This document shows positions 37,566 through 46,070 of a stretch of DNA of 56,491 bases, in pieces (positions within the stretch are counted from its first letter, which is position 1; each line of letters opens with the position of its first letter). Where the stretch lies: assembly GCA_013361525.1 (NCBI GenBank), contig JABFXY010000047.1:1-56491 (forward strand), given 5' to 3'. The position numbers and the translations under genes are program-made. Source of the DNA: Polyangiaceae bacterium (GTDB lineage Bacteria > Myxococcota_A > Polyangia > Polyangiales > Polyangiaceae). Under the pieces are notes generated by a model. The model was given only the letters and a program-made list of their open reading frames with translations. It was not told the origin of the DNA and ran no database searches.

Positions 37566-39161
37566 ATGTCTTTTGCTTGGATGTTTCGCTTGAAGAGGGT
37601 CTCCCTCTGCGCTTTGGTCGCGCTCGCCGCCGCTGCTTGTGTTGCGGACGACGACGATGCAGGCACGTACGTCGATCCGCCCGAGGGGACGCCGCTCGAG
37701 TTCAAAGAGACCGAGACGCTGGAGCTCGCGCCTCGCGAGGTCGCGACCGTGCGGCTTCGCACCGATGCGAACGAGACCGTCGCGCTGCTGCTCCTCGGCG
37801 ATGCGCTCGATGCTTCGCTCGACAGCACGAGCGTTCGCGCGAACGACAGCGGCGACGCCTCCGTCGAGCTGACGGCCCCGACGCAACCGACGACCTTCGT
37901 GTTGCGTGCCCAGATCGACGGCGAAGCCTCGGCCGAGCTCCACGTCGCCGTGAGCGAGCAAGGCTTCACGACGATGAAAATCGTCCCGACCTACCAGGGC
38001 AAGCGCAGCCTCGACAGCTGGTCGGCCGACGTGCTCGTCGGCGGCGATTGCGAGAGCATCCTCGCCGGTTACCCGGCAGACCCCGTCGGTGCGCTCCACG
38101 TCGAGTCCGAACAGAAGAAAGATCTCGAGCTCGAGAGCGTGCCCGTGGGCCCACAGCTCGCGGTCGCGGTTCGTTCTGGCTCGCTCGCCGCAGGATGCGT
38201 TCCTTTCGCCGCGACGAAGCCCGACGGCAAAGAAGAGGTCGCGGTCACGATGCTCGACCGGCCGATGCTGCTCACCGCCGCGGAGCTCAACCTGCGGCTC
38301 GAGTTCCTTCCCGATCCGATGAGCTACGCGGTGCTGGTGCAGGCCGCCGGCACCGCGCTCGCCGACGCGGCCTTCCCCACGGAGACGCCGTTCGCGAGCC
38401 TCCTGCTCGAAACGATGTCCGCGGACTTGCCGAACGATGCTGCGTACAGCCTGATGTCGCTTCGCGAAACGACGACGCTCGACGAGCAGCTCGCGGTTCT
38501 TCTCGGCAACGTCGACCCACACGCGGCCTGCCTCGCGATGGCCGAGAGCGGCACCGCCGCGGCCCTCGCCGACGTGGACTCGCGCGCGCTGAAGATCGAG
38601 GGCCGTCTGCTCGGGTCGGGCGACGCACCGCTCGCGCCGAACTTCCAGCTCACGAGCTTCGCGGGCCTCGACGCATCGACGCTCGGCTCGCCGATGAACG
38701 TCGCCTTCTCGTGGAGCGCCACCGCCGACGACGTCCTGGTGGTCAGCGGGCTCCTGCCGCTGTCACCCGCGCGCCTCGTCGGTGCCTACATGAACGGCGC
38801 GCTCAGCGTGCAGCTCGGCACCGAGACGACGGTCACCGGGTACATCGCGTCGCTCGTCGACTGCCCCGCCGTCGCCGGGAAAATCATCGAGCAGGGCGGC
38901 GTCGCAACGTGCGACGAGACCTGCCTGGTCGCCGCGTGCACCACCGCGATCCAAAACCGCTGGGAACAGGGCCTCATGGCCGGCGACAGCCTCGACGGCT
39001 CCGCAGGCAGCCTCCAAATCGGCGCGAGCGCCGCCGCCGTCGTCGACAACGAGCTCCTTCCCACCGAGCTCGACGGCTCCTGGATCGGGACCCTCAAGTC
39101 ACCCAAACACGAGTGCTCGGTCAGCGGCGACGCCACCGGCGAAGCCATCCCGCCCGGCTGA
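37566..39161 (+). CDS. Large lipoprotein of unknown function
   Basis: This 531-aa protein has a lipoprotein signal with Cys25 (ALAAAACVADDDD), where Asp residues after the Cys suggest inner-membrane or special sorting. The N-terminal part is beta-rich with an Ig-like feel (LELAPREVATVRLRTD). The rest is mixed and contains six to eight cysteines (CDETCLVAACTTAI). The C-terminal LPTELDGSWIGTL resembles a lipocalin/META-like edge strand. I do not recognise the family. ATG 37566 is chosen because it opens a good signal peptide. It is followed by a large hairpin and then another lipoprotein gene. Confidence 0.72.
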   Translation: MSFAWMFRLKRVSLCALVALAAAACVADDDDAGTYVDPPEGTPLEFKETETLELAPREVATVRLRTDANETVALLLLGDALDASLDSTSVRANDSGDASVELTAPTQPTTFVLRAQIDGEASAELHVAVSEQGFTTMKIVPTYQGKRSLDSWSADVLVGGDCESILAGYPADPVGALHVESEQKKDLELESVPVGPQLAVAVRSGSLAAGCVPFAATKPDGKEEVAVTMLDRPMLLTAAELNLRLEFLPDPMSYAVLVQAAGTALADAAFPTETPFASLLLETMSADLPNDAAYSLMSLRETTTLDEQLAVLLGNVDPHAACLAMAESGTAAALADVDSRALKIEGRLLGSGDAPLAPNFQLTSFAGLDASTLGSPMNVAFSWSATADDVLVVSGLLPLSPARLVGAYMNGALSVQLGTETTVTGYIASLVDCPAVAGKIIEQGGVATCDETCLVAACTTAIQNRWEQGLMAGDSLDGSAGSLQIGASAAAVVDNELLPTELDGSWIGTLKSPKHECSVSGDATGEAIPPG

Positions 39162-39189
39162 CTCCCCGGCCCCCGGAACTCAGAGGGGA

Positions 39190-39293
39190 CGCCAAGGGCG
39201 CCAAGGGAGAAAGAGGAAGAAGAGGATTGGGTGGATTCACGCCCATCCTCAAACAAACCTCTTCCCCCTCCTTTGCCCTTGGCGCCCTTGGCG
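39190..39293. repeat. Large inverted repeat with 18-bp perfect arms
   Basis: CGCCAAGGGCGCCAAGGG (39190-39207) pairs perfectly with CCCTTGGCGCCCTTGGCG (39276-39293). Each arm is itself a tandem duplication of GCCAAGGGC. Inside, AGAGG/CCTCT and GGAT/ATCC extend a long, imperfect fold. It sits in the 220-nt gap between two co-oriented lipoprotein genes. No T-run follows. It looks like a dispersed hairpin element (MITE/REP-like) or an mRNA stabiliser rather than a classic terminator. Confidence 0.75.
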
Positions 39294-39385
39294 ACCATCT
39301 CTCGTTTTCGGACGCGTCGGGTCGGCACGGACCCCGCGACGGAATCGACCTTCCGTTCGACAGAACTGGTAGCCTTGCGGCTGCC

Positions 39386-42300
39386 ATGTTGCCTTCACGC
39401 TTTCGCCTTTCTTCGCCGCTCCGTGCGCTCGCTGCGATCGGGATCCCTTGTTACATCGCCGTCGCTGCTGCCGGTGGGTGTGGCGACGACGAGACGATGC
39501 CGCCGCCGGACGACGACGGTCCCAACCCGCCGACGTTGCGGCCCGGGGATATTTGCAACGCGCCGCAGCCCAACGTCGTTCGGCTGCGCTTCTCGCCGCG
39601 GCAGGTCTTTCTGCCGACGTGCACGGGCAGCGAATGCACGACGCGAAAGGTGAAGGCGATCGTCGATCCCGACTTCTGCGTCGGCACCAAGGTCACGTTT
39701 ACGAGCAGCGATCCCGAGGCGCTGCCGCCGCCCGACTCCGACGAGGTGACGCTCTACAAGAGCGAGATTGCGTTCGAGCTCGCGGGCGCGAACAAGCCCG
39801 GACGTTACACGATCACCGCTTCGATTCCGCGCGGCGACGGTGAGACGGCGACCTCGTCGCTCGACGTGGTCGTGCTCGATCCGACGGTGCCCACGTGTGC
39901 GGGCACGGCGTCCGACGATTCGCTCACCGAGGCGGAGACGCTGCTCGGCGAAGGTGAGCTCAAGGGTGCTTCGATCGGTCTGCCGAAGGGCGCGAACAAG
40001 CCGAACGAAGGCAGCTATCTGTGGAGCGTCGCGCCGTTCGCGACCTCGCTCTCCTGCGGCGATCTCGCGGTGCCCGCGGGTCACATCGCGCTCGGACCCG
40101 CCATCACCTTCGGCCCGGAGGATCTCAAGTTCCAACGCGAGATCCCGCTAAGCGTTCCGGTGAACCCCGTGCTGATGCCCGACAAGGCGCGCTTCCGGCA
40201 CGTGCGCGTGCTCTACAGCGGCCCCGCGTTCAAAGAGCCGCGGGTCGTCCCCATTGCAGATCCTCGCTTCGTCGAAGTCGGCGGCGCGTGGGCGCTCTCC
40301 TTCAAGGCGCCGCGCCTCGGCACCTACCAAGCCATCGTCGCCGAGGACGCGGGGACCCATACGTTCACGCGCAAGATCATGCACCGCGCCGTCATCGGCG
40401 TCTCGATGGGCGGCATGGGCTCGAGCATGTTCGGCATTCGCCACCACGACCGCTTCGATGTCGTCGCACCGCTCGGCGGCCCCGCGGTTTGGGGATGGCT
40501 GATGCATTACATCGAGAACAATCACCTCGCCGGCTTTCGCCCCATTGCACCGGGGACGACGCTCCCCGAGATTGAGCTCGCCCGTACCGAATGCAACGAC
40601 AGCTCGGCCTGTGCGCCGGACGAGACCTGCATCGGCAAGACCGACGCGCAGCCCGGCAAATGCACGCTCATGCCCCCGCCGGAGCACCCGTACGAGCACC
40701 CGCAGACGTTCAACAATTGGTGGGCCGAGTACCCGCGCAATGGCACCGGCGGCCGCTTCCCGCGTGAAGAGTACGCGCAGATCTTCCGCGACCTCGCCCT
40801 CTTGATGGGCAATCCGAACGGCGACAACCTCGCGCCCGGCGGAGAAAACCTCCCGCCCGGCGTGCCGCCGAATCATCCGAGCGTCGTCGGCATGCACGAA
40901 AACGGTGAGTGTTCCGTCTGGGTCGACCCGCTGGACGGCCCGGATCACGACAAGCAGGTCGAAATCGCGGAAAACTGCCCGCTCGAGCGCTGTCAGAACC
41001 CGCTCACGCTCGCAAACTATTACGACGCCGAGTTCAACCCGGACGGCGCGTTCCCGGTCATTACCGTTTGCGACGGCTCGGAAACGAACGAGGACGAGTC
41101 ACCGTGGGCCAATGCTTGGAAGCCCGAAGGCCCGAACGATTACCCGCTCGAGGTGGCCCTCGCCGTCGATTACAACGGCAACGGCGTCCGGGACGAGCTC
41201 GAGCCGCTCATTCTCAGCGGCCACGAGCCGTGGATCGACGCGGGTGAGGACGGCCTCACGAGCGTCGACGAGGCGGGCTATGCCTCCGGCACGAACGACG
41301 ATCCCGAGGGCGACGATTACGACGCCCAATACAACCCGCGCGGGACGGAGCGCGATTACCATTACCAACTCGGCGAGCCGTTCGACGATTTCGGTATGGA
41401 TGGCATCGCCGGCACGGCGCAGCAGCCGAGCGGCGGCTACATGAACCCGGGCGACGGTTACGACGTCGGCGAAGGTGACGACGTCTTCACCGCCTCGCGC
41501 GGCTTGAACCGCATGTGGAGCTACGACCCGGCCGCCGTGATCCGCGGCCAGGCCAAAGACGCAAACGGCAAGGACCTCGACGACGCGGCGCTGTCGCGCC
41601 TCGACGTGTGGACCGACGGCGGCTTGCGCGACATCTTCAACTTCCACGTCGCGGCCCAGCAGCTGAGCGGCGCCATGGTCGCCCGCGGACGCGACACCGC
41701 CTACTTCACCGAGTTCGCGCAAATGCCCGGCTTCGATCCGGCGCAGCCCACGACGTTCACGCCCGCGATGATGCCGTGGGAGGACGTCCCCGGCTCCGTG
41801 TTGATGCGATACGGCAAGCTCGACCCTTCGGCCGCAGACATCGAAAACGGCAGCGGCCAACACGTCGGCACGCTCAGCGAGATCACGTCACGGCTGCAAT
41901 CCGCGATCTATTACATCGGCTCTCGCTGGCAGCAGCCCGAGCTTCGCACGGTCGTGAAAACGTCGAATGACGACCCGGCCGATCTACCCATTTGCGAAAT
42001 CGACGGAAGCTGCACCTTCGAATTCACCGATTCGCGCGGACGCACGGGTCCCGTAACGGTGAACCTGCCCCCCGGCTACGGCCACAAGGAGCAGCAGGAT
42101 CGCCGCTACCCGGTCATCTTCATGCTCCACGGCTATGGGCAGACACCGGAAGATCTCGGCGCCGCCATCATCTTCATCAACAACTGGATGAACAACCCGG
42201 CCGACGGCATGTCCTCGCGCATGCCCAAGGCGATCCTCGTCTACGTCGACGGTCGCTGCCGCACCGGCGACGACGGCAAGGCGGAGTGCATCCGCGGCAA

Positions 42301-42424
42301 CTTCTTCACCGACAGCGGCCGCGACGGCGGCATGCTCGCCGAGTCGTGGTGGCTCGAGCTGATGGACGAAATCGACACTCGCTACAGAACGCTCCCGCCG
42401 ACCGAAATCGAATGGGAGGAGTGA
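39386..42424 (+). CDS. Large esterase-like lipoprotein with swapped alpha/beta-hydrolase halves
   Basis: This 1012-aa lipoprotein has Cys32 (VAAAGGCGDDE) and a Pro/Asp linker. After a beta-rich region, a nucleophile elbow appears at residues 336-344 (AVIGVSMGGMGSSMFGIRHH, Ser340). An Asp-rich, calcium-type segment follows (DYNGNGVRDELEP). Only at the C-terminus does the piece occur that normally comes first in putative-esterase (PF00756-type) folds: RRYPVIFMLHGYGQTPEDL (His915-Gly918) through ELMDEIDTRYRT. In ordinary members 'YPVLYLLHG ... DxRYRT' precedes 'GxSMGG', so the order is inverted, suggesting circular permutation or an insertion. It is probably secreted and surface-tethered. The substrate is unknown. 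Confidence 0.8.
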   Translation: MLPSRFRLSSPLRALAAIGIPCYIAVAAAGGCGDDETMPPPDDDGPNPPTLRPGDICNAPQPNVVRLRFSPRQVFLPTCTGSECTTRKVKAIVDPDFCVGTKVTFTSSDPEALPPPDSDEVTLYKSEIAFELAGANKPGRYTITASIPRGDGETATSSLDVVVLDPTVPTCAGTASDDSLTEAETLLGEGELKGASIGLPKGANKPNEGSYLWSVAPFATSLSCGDLAVPAGHIALGPAITFGPEDLKFQREIPLSVPVNPVLMPDKARFRHVRVLYSGPAFKEPRVVPIADPRFVEVGGAWALSFKAPRLGTYQAIVAEDAGTHTFTRKIMHRAVIGVSMGGMGSSMFGIRHHDRFDVVAPLGGPAVWGWLMHYIENNHLAGFRPIAPGTTLPEIELARTECNDSSACAPDETCIGKTDAQPGKCTLMPPPEHPYEHPQTFNNWWAEYPRNGTGGRFPREEYAQIFRDLALLMGNPNGDNLAPGGENLPPGVPPNHPSVVGMHENGECSVWVDPLDGPDHDKQVEIAENCPLERCQNPLTLANYYDAEFNPDGAFPVITVCDGSETNEDESPWANAWKPEGPNDYPLEVALAVDYNGNGVRDELEPLILSGHEPWIDAGEDGLTSVDEAGYASGTNDDPEGDDYDAQYNPRGTERDYHYQLGEPFDDFGMDGIAGTAQQPSGGYMNPGDGYDVGEGDDVFTASRGLNRMWSYDPAAVIRGQAKDANGKDLDDAALSRLDVWTDGGLRDIFNFHVAAQQLSGAMVARGRDTAYFTEFAQMPGFDPAQPTTFTPAMMPWEDVPGSVLMRYGKLDPSAADIENGSGQHVGTLSEITSRLQSAIYYIGSRWQQPELRTVVKTSNDDPADLPICEIDGSCTFEFTDSRGRTGPVTVNLPPGYGHKEQQDRRYPVIFMLHGYGQTPEDLGAAIIFINNWMNNPADGMSSRMPKAILVYVDGRCRTGDDGKAECIRGNFFTDSGRDGGMLAESWWLELMDEIDTRYRTLPPTEIEWEE

Positions 42425-42427
42425 GCA

Positions 42428-43468
42428 GTGCAAAGCCCGCCCGGATCACCGCCTGGCGGTCGCTTCGGCAATAAGACCGGCGACGGCGCAGGCGACAACA
42501 GCTCCCTCGGCTCGGGTAAGAGCCCGACCGGGAAGGACGCCGCGAGCGGGCAGTCGAACAGCTCGAGCGGGTTCATGACGAACCCGTTCGCGCACTCCAG
42601 CGCGACCTGCAAACACGGCGGCATTCATACATCGACGTCGCCGTTTTCGTTCTCGGCGCCGCCGCCCCAGCAGACCTCCAGCCTACCGCTCGCAAACGCG
42701 TCGCCCGGCGGCTTTTTCTTCGGCGCGCCCAGCACGCAACAGACGCAGCCTCAGGGTACCCTCGCGCCATCCACCAGCGGCGGCTTCTTCTTCAACCCGC
42801 CGACGAGCTCGAACAACAACCTCACGCCGAGCTTTGCGTTCGGGACGCCGTCGCCTGCGTTCGTGCCGAGCACGCCGGCGCAGGTAGAGGACGAAGAGGT
42901 CGCCGAGGACAAGCACGAGGCTCTGGACACACAGCTCTTCGAAACGCTGCTGAAGAGTCCGACGTATCAGGCCTGGATCGAGCAGATACAACAGCGCGAC
43001 CCTCGACCGCTGAAGTTCATCACGAAAGAGACGGACGAGAACGACTCGCGCGCCCATTACAACGTTCACGCAAACGAGATTGCGCTGCAGGACTTTCTCG
43101 CCGGCGACCCGAATCGCCGAATGAGCTACATGGCCTTCGAGACGACGAATGCATTGCAGCAGGCGAGACAGGACCAGCTGGACGCACGGGCCGCGGCGGG
43201 CACCATCGACAAGGAAGACTACGCGCGCGAGGCCGAACGAATCGAATACGAGGGCCTCGTGATGCATCACGAGCTGATGCTCGAGGGTATCGAGAAGTAC
43301 GGGTGGGACCCCAGCGTCGACCGTTTCGGGAAGTTCCTGGCGTCCGGTGGCAAGTGGGAGAGCTTCGAGGCCTACTTCGCGACGCAGAGCAAGGGGACGA
43401 GCTCTCACACGAACATCCACCGAAGCAACTACGACAAGATCCGCGAGCGCGCCGAGAAGAAGAGCTGA
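42428..43468 (+). CDS. Low-complexity FG-rich protein with conserved-looking C-terminal domain
   Basis: This 346-aa protein starts at GTG 42428, 3 nt after the esterase stop. Its GGGAGGAG site (42414-42421) lies inside the esterase gene, so translation is coupled. Residues 1-155 are disordered, rich in Ser/Gly/Pro/Gln/Asn with phenylalanine clusters (GGFFFGAPS, GGFFFNPPT, PSFAFGTPS), resembling FG-type low-complexity sequence. Residues about 165-346 form a helical domain with HYNVHANEIALQDFLAG, RIEYEGLVMHHELM and KWESFEAYFATQ. There is no signal peptide. I recognise no family. Possibilities include a secreted effector or a condensate-forming protein; neither is shown. Confidence 0.65.
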   Translation: MQSPPGSPPGGRFGNKTGDGAGDNSSLGSGKSPTGKDAASGQSNSSSGFMTNPFAHSSATCKHGGIHTSTSPFSFSAPPPQQTSSLPLANASPGGFFFGAPSTQQTQPQGTLAPSTSGGFFFNPPTSSNNNLTPSFAFGTPSPAFVPSTPAQVEDEEVAEDKHEALDTQLFETLLKSPTYQAWIEQIQQRDPRPLKFITKETDENDSRAHYNVHANEIALQDFLAGDPNRRMSYMAFETTNALQQARQDQLDARAAAGTIDKEDYAREAERIEYEGLVMHHELMLEGIEKYGWDPSVDRFGKFLASGGKWESFEAYFATQSKGTSSHTNIHRSNYDKIRERAEKKS

Positions 43469-44353
43469 TCAGCGCGGCTCGTCGACGAGCAGCAAGCCCT
43501 TGTCGGTGATCTCGAAGGAGCGCCGGTCCACCCAAGGCAACGCGCTCCATGCGACGCGCTTCACGCGCGGTTGAATTTTGTGCCCCAACACCGGCGCGCC
43601 GAAGCCGGTATAGCTTCGTGTGTGGACGGTCGCTCCGTCGACTTTCGCAATGGTGATTTGACGGACCAATCGGCCACGGGCACCGCCGTCCATGTCGCTT
43701 TCATGGGTGTCGACCCAGGTGGTGTCTTCGCCGAGCGTCATGACGGTCAGGATGCCATTGTCGATACCGATTCGTTCGACCCCGACCTTGCGGACGATGC
43801 TGGGGCAGCCCGGATCCGACGGGTCCTCGGCACCCCAAGCAACCGGCAACGTCGACCAACCGCTCGACGTCTTCAATAGCAGCAACGAATACGAGGCGGC
43901 GCCGTCGAAGACGCGAACTGCGGCGACACCCAAGTAAGCCTTGTCGGGCTTGAACGGAACCGGCACCGCGATCTCGCGGCAAGCGCGCTTTCCGGGCGGC
44001 GTCCCGTCATCGAGCCCGTAGGCCGGCGATGCGTTCTCCCACGCGCAAAAGCTGGCGACGCTCGCGTGCTCCGCGGTGACCTCGTCATCCCACACGAGGT
44101 GTTCGCTCGGCGCGAAAACGGGCGTCTCCTGTGGAATCGCGGGCGCAGGCTGCGGTGCCGGTGTGCTGGTCACCTCGCCCGCGACGGGAAGGAGAAACGC
44201 GAGCCGCCCGATATCGAACGGCTCTGCCGCACGCCCCAGGGGCTCGTCGCCCTCCGCGTCAGCCGGAGACCGAGAGACGGCTCCCTCGCCCGAGCTCGCG
44301 GCGAGGCAACCTGCCAGAGCGCAAAGCATCGTCGCGCAGGGCAGCCTTTTCAT
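43469..44353 (-). CDS. Lipoprotein of unknown function
   Basis: This 294-aa protein starts at ATG 44353, giving a signal with Cys16 (LCALAGC). Upstream in-frame sequence to 44428 overlaps the preceding gene and is not signal-like. The mature part has a Pro-rich linker (TPAPQPAPAIPQ), then a beta-rich domain (KAYLGVAAVRVFDGAASYSL, then GRLVRQITIAKVDGATVHT). It is probably a periplasmic beta-sandwich. No family recognised. Its stop abuts the FG-rich gene, with 0-nt spacing between the convergent genes. Confidence 0.7.
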   Translation of the reverse strand: MKRLPCATMLCALAGCLAASSGEGAVSRSPADAEGDEPLGRAAEPFDIGRLAFLLPVAGEVTSTPAPQPAPAIPQETPVFAPSEHLVWDDEVTAEHASVASFCAWENASPAYGLDDGTPPGKRACREIAVPVPFKPDKAYLGVAAVRVFDGAASYSLLLLKTSSGWSTLPVAWGAEDPSDPGCPSIVRKVGVERIGIDNGILTVMTLGEDTTWVDTHESDMDGGARGRLVRQITIAKVDGATVHTRSYTGFGAPVLGHKIQPRVKRVAWSALPWVDRRSFEITDKGLLLVDEPR

Positions 44354-44711
44354 GAACGGCGGAAGGCGCATCCCGACGGCCAACGCCCGCGCGGCGACCA
44401 CGATTCCGGCCCGGCGTGCCGGGCGCATCGAAATCCGTCCTGTCTGCGATGGGTGCGTGCTCCAGCGATGCGCCGCAATGCGGGCATAGCTGCTTGGGAA
44501 ATGCCCAATCGCGAAACGCGGCGAGGATGCTGAGACCGAGCCCTATCACGATCGGCAATACGCCGACGACGCCCGGCCCGGCAACGAACAGCAACCACGC
44601 ATAAGGAAGCGTCAAAGCGAACAACGATACGAATACGATCGAACGGAAGATCGAAATGGAATTGCGCTTCGCGAGCCGCGAGCAGCGCTCACACTTGCAC
44701 ATGACGGCCAT
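44259..44711 (-). CDS. Zinc-ribbon membrane protein
   Basis: This 150-aa protein has a first knuckle at MCKCERC and two transmembrane segments (IFRSIVFVSLFALTLPYAWL and VGVLPIVIGLGLSILAAF). A second zinc knuckle follows (LCPHCGASL), then an Arg-rich tail. The start is ATG 44711, supported by AGGAGG 8 nt upstream. Its last 95 nt overlap the next lipoprotein gene. The tail may therefore be an artefact of reading through, with the true end uncertain. Function unknown. Confidence 0.6.
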   Translation of the reverse strand: MAVMCKCERCSRLAKRNSISIFRSIVFVSLFALTLPYAWLLFVAGPGVVGVLPIVIGLGLSILAAFRDWAFPKQLCPHCGASLEHAPIADRTDFDAPGTPGRNRGRRAGVGRRDAPSAVHEKAALRDDALRSGRLPRRELGRGSRLSVSG

Positions 44712-44929
44712 CGCCGTTCCCTCCTGGTCTCGCAGTCCAGCGAGCCGCGGATCGAGATAGGGCCCGCGCCAGTCGCATCAAGCGCGCAGATCGACGATTT
44801 CAGCGAGGATAACGCGGCAATTTGCCGCCCACCCTCACCGCGCTGCCGCACCCCGCTCGTCGAGCGCCGCGGCCGCGGCGCTGCGCCAGAGGCGCACCAC
44901 GTACACGATTCAATGAGCGGCGCGACGAA

Positions 44930-46015
44930 TCACGAAAGATTCTCGGCCAGTCTGCGCGCCATTGCGGGTGCGACGATCGGGAGAATCGAATCCGACCCCG
45001 GCAATCCGAAAAGGGCCGCCCCGGCGTCGCACGACAGCAGGCGATCGAATCCCCCTTTTCGGAGGGTGTGCACCCGTTCCGAATCAGCGGAGTCGAGCAT
45101 CGAATGCGCCCACGCGTCGAGGTCCCACGACCATTGTGCGTGCCGCAGCTCGTCCGCGGCAATCGACGAATAGAAGGCGCGGAGCTCCGGCTCCGGCGCG
45201 GCCGTCGCGAGGTGGCGGGCGACGAGCGCCCCGAAGGTCTCGCGAACGCATCCTTCCACGGCGTTCTCGGAAGCAATCTCGAGCAGCGTTCGGTTGGGAG
45301 AATCGTTCGCGAGCGAATCGACGTCGACGGGCAGCGCTGCCCCGTGCGCGTCGAGCATCGACGCGAGCAAGTCTGCGTGGCGCTCCTCGTCGTCCGCGTA
45401 GCGACGTGCGGAGGCGACGAGGTGCTCCGGCGCGCCGAGCGCCTCGAGCTCGCGCGCGAGCCGCAGGAACGCGACCGCGCTGATCGCCTCGAGCTCGAAC
45501 ATGTGCGCGAGCGCCTCGACGTGTGTCGCTGATCGCTCGAGACGAGGAGCCGGTACATCGGCTACCAACCTCCCGCACGGGTGCCCTCCGGTGATCTCTA
45601 CACACTCGGCGGTCGTCGCGGAGATACGCGTGCACGTCCCATAACAAGACTGGCGGCAATCGAGCTCACACGTGGCGGTGTCGACGGGCGCTGCGACTTG
45701 CAATGGTGGAGCGGGCGCTGCCGATACCGACGGCGCGGCGCTCGGCGCGACAGCGACGCGAGCCGGCGACGGAGAGCCCGAGCCCGCCGTCGGCGTAACC
45801 GTCTTTGCCGCAGTCGGCGTCGGCGCGGGGACGGGCTGCGGCTCCTGCGTCGGCGTCTCCGTCGGAACGGCGGCGCACATGCCGGGCTCGATCGCCATTT
45901 GGCGCCGGGTCTCGCGCGGCGGCTCCGAATGGCACTCGAAATCGGGTTGCGAGCTGCAAGCGGCCGCGAGCGCCGCGAGGATGCCGTGAATGACGAGGCC
46001 GACGTCTTTACGCAC
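44930..46015 (-). CDS. Lipoprotein with a C-terminal ferritin-like domain
   Basis: This 361-aa protein starts at GTG 46015. Its lipoprotein signal has Cys20 (AALAAACSS). A Pro/Ala/Thr-rich linker (about 45-105) follows, then a Cys cluster (CELDCRQSCYGTCTR). The C-terminal about 190 residues form a four-helix ferritin-like fold with di-metal-type motifs: ELEAISAVAFLRLARELE, ARRYADDEERHADLL, SENAVEGCVRETFGALVARH and AADELRHAQWSWDL. The EExxH and ExxH ligands are present in helices 2 and 4. A ferritin-like protein anchored outside the cytoplasm is unusual. The domain may serve metal binding or an oxidase role. Confidence 0.8.
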   Translation of the reverse strand: MRKDVGLVIHGILAALAAACSSQPDFECHSEPPRETRRQMAIEPGMCAAVPTETPTQEPQPVPAPTPTAAKTVTPTAGSGSPSPARVAVAPSAAPSVSAAPAPPLQVAAPVDTATCELDCRQSCYGTCTRISATTAECVEITGGHPCGRLVADVPAPRLERSATHVEALAHMFELEAISAVAFLRLARELEALGAPEHLVASARRYADDEERHADLLASMLDAHGAALPVDVDSLANDSPNRTLLEIASENAVEGCVRETFGALVARHLATAAPEPELRAFYSSIAADELRHAQWSWDLDAWAHSMLDSADSERVHTLRKGGFDRLLSCDAGAALFGLPGSDSILPIVAPAMARRLAENLS

Positions 46016-46070
46016 GTCGCCATGGTACCCCGCGCACGACGCGCGCGTGACCCCTCACGTCGCGGGATCG

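Noticed and set aside
37529..39385. Very long open frame upstream of the 1012-aa esterase
   Set aside because: It is almost all Arg/Ala/Asp-rich and antiparallel to the lipoprotein gene frame. The signal peptide begins at 39386.
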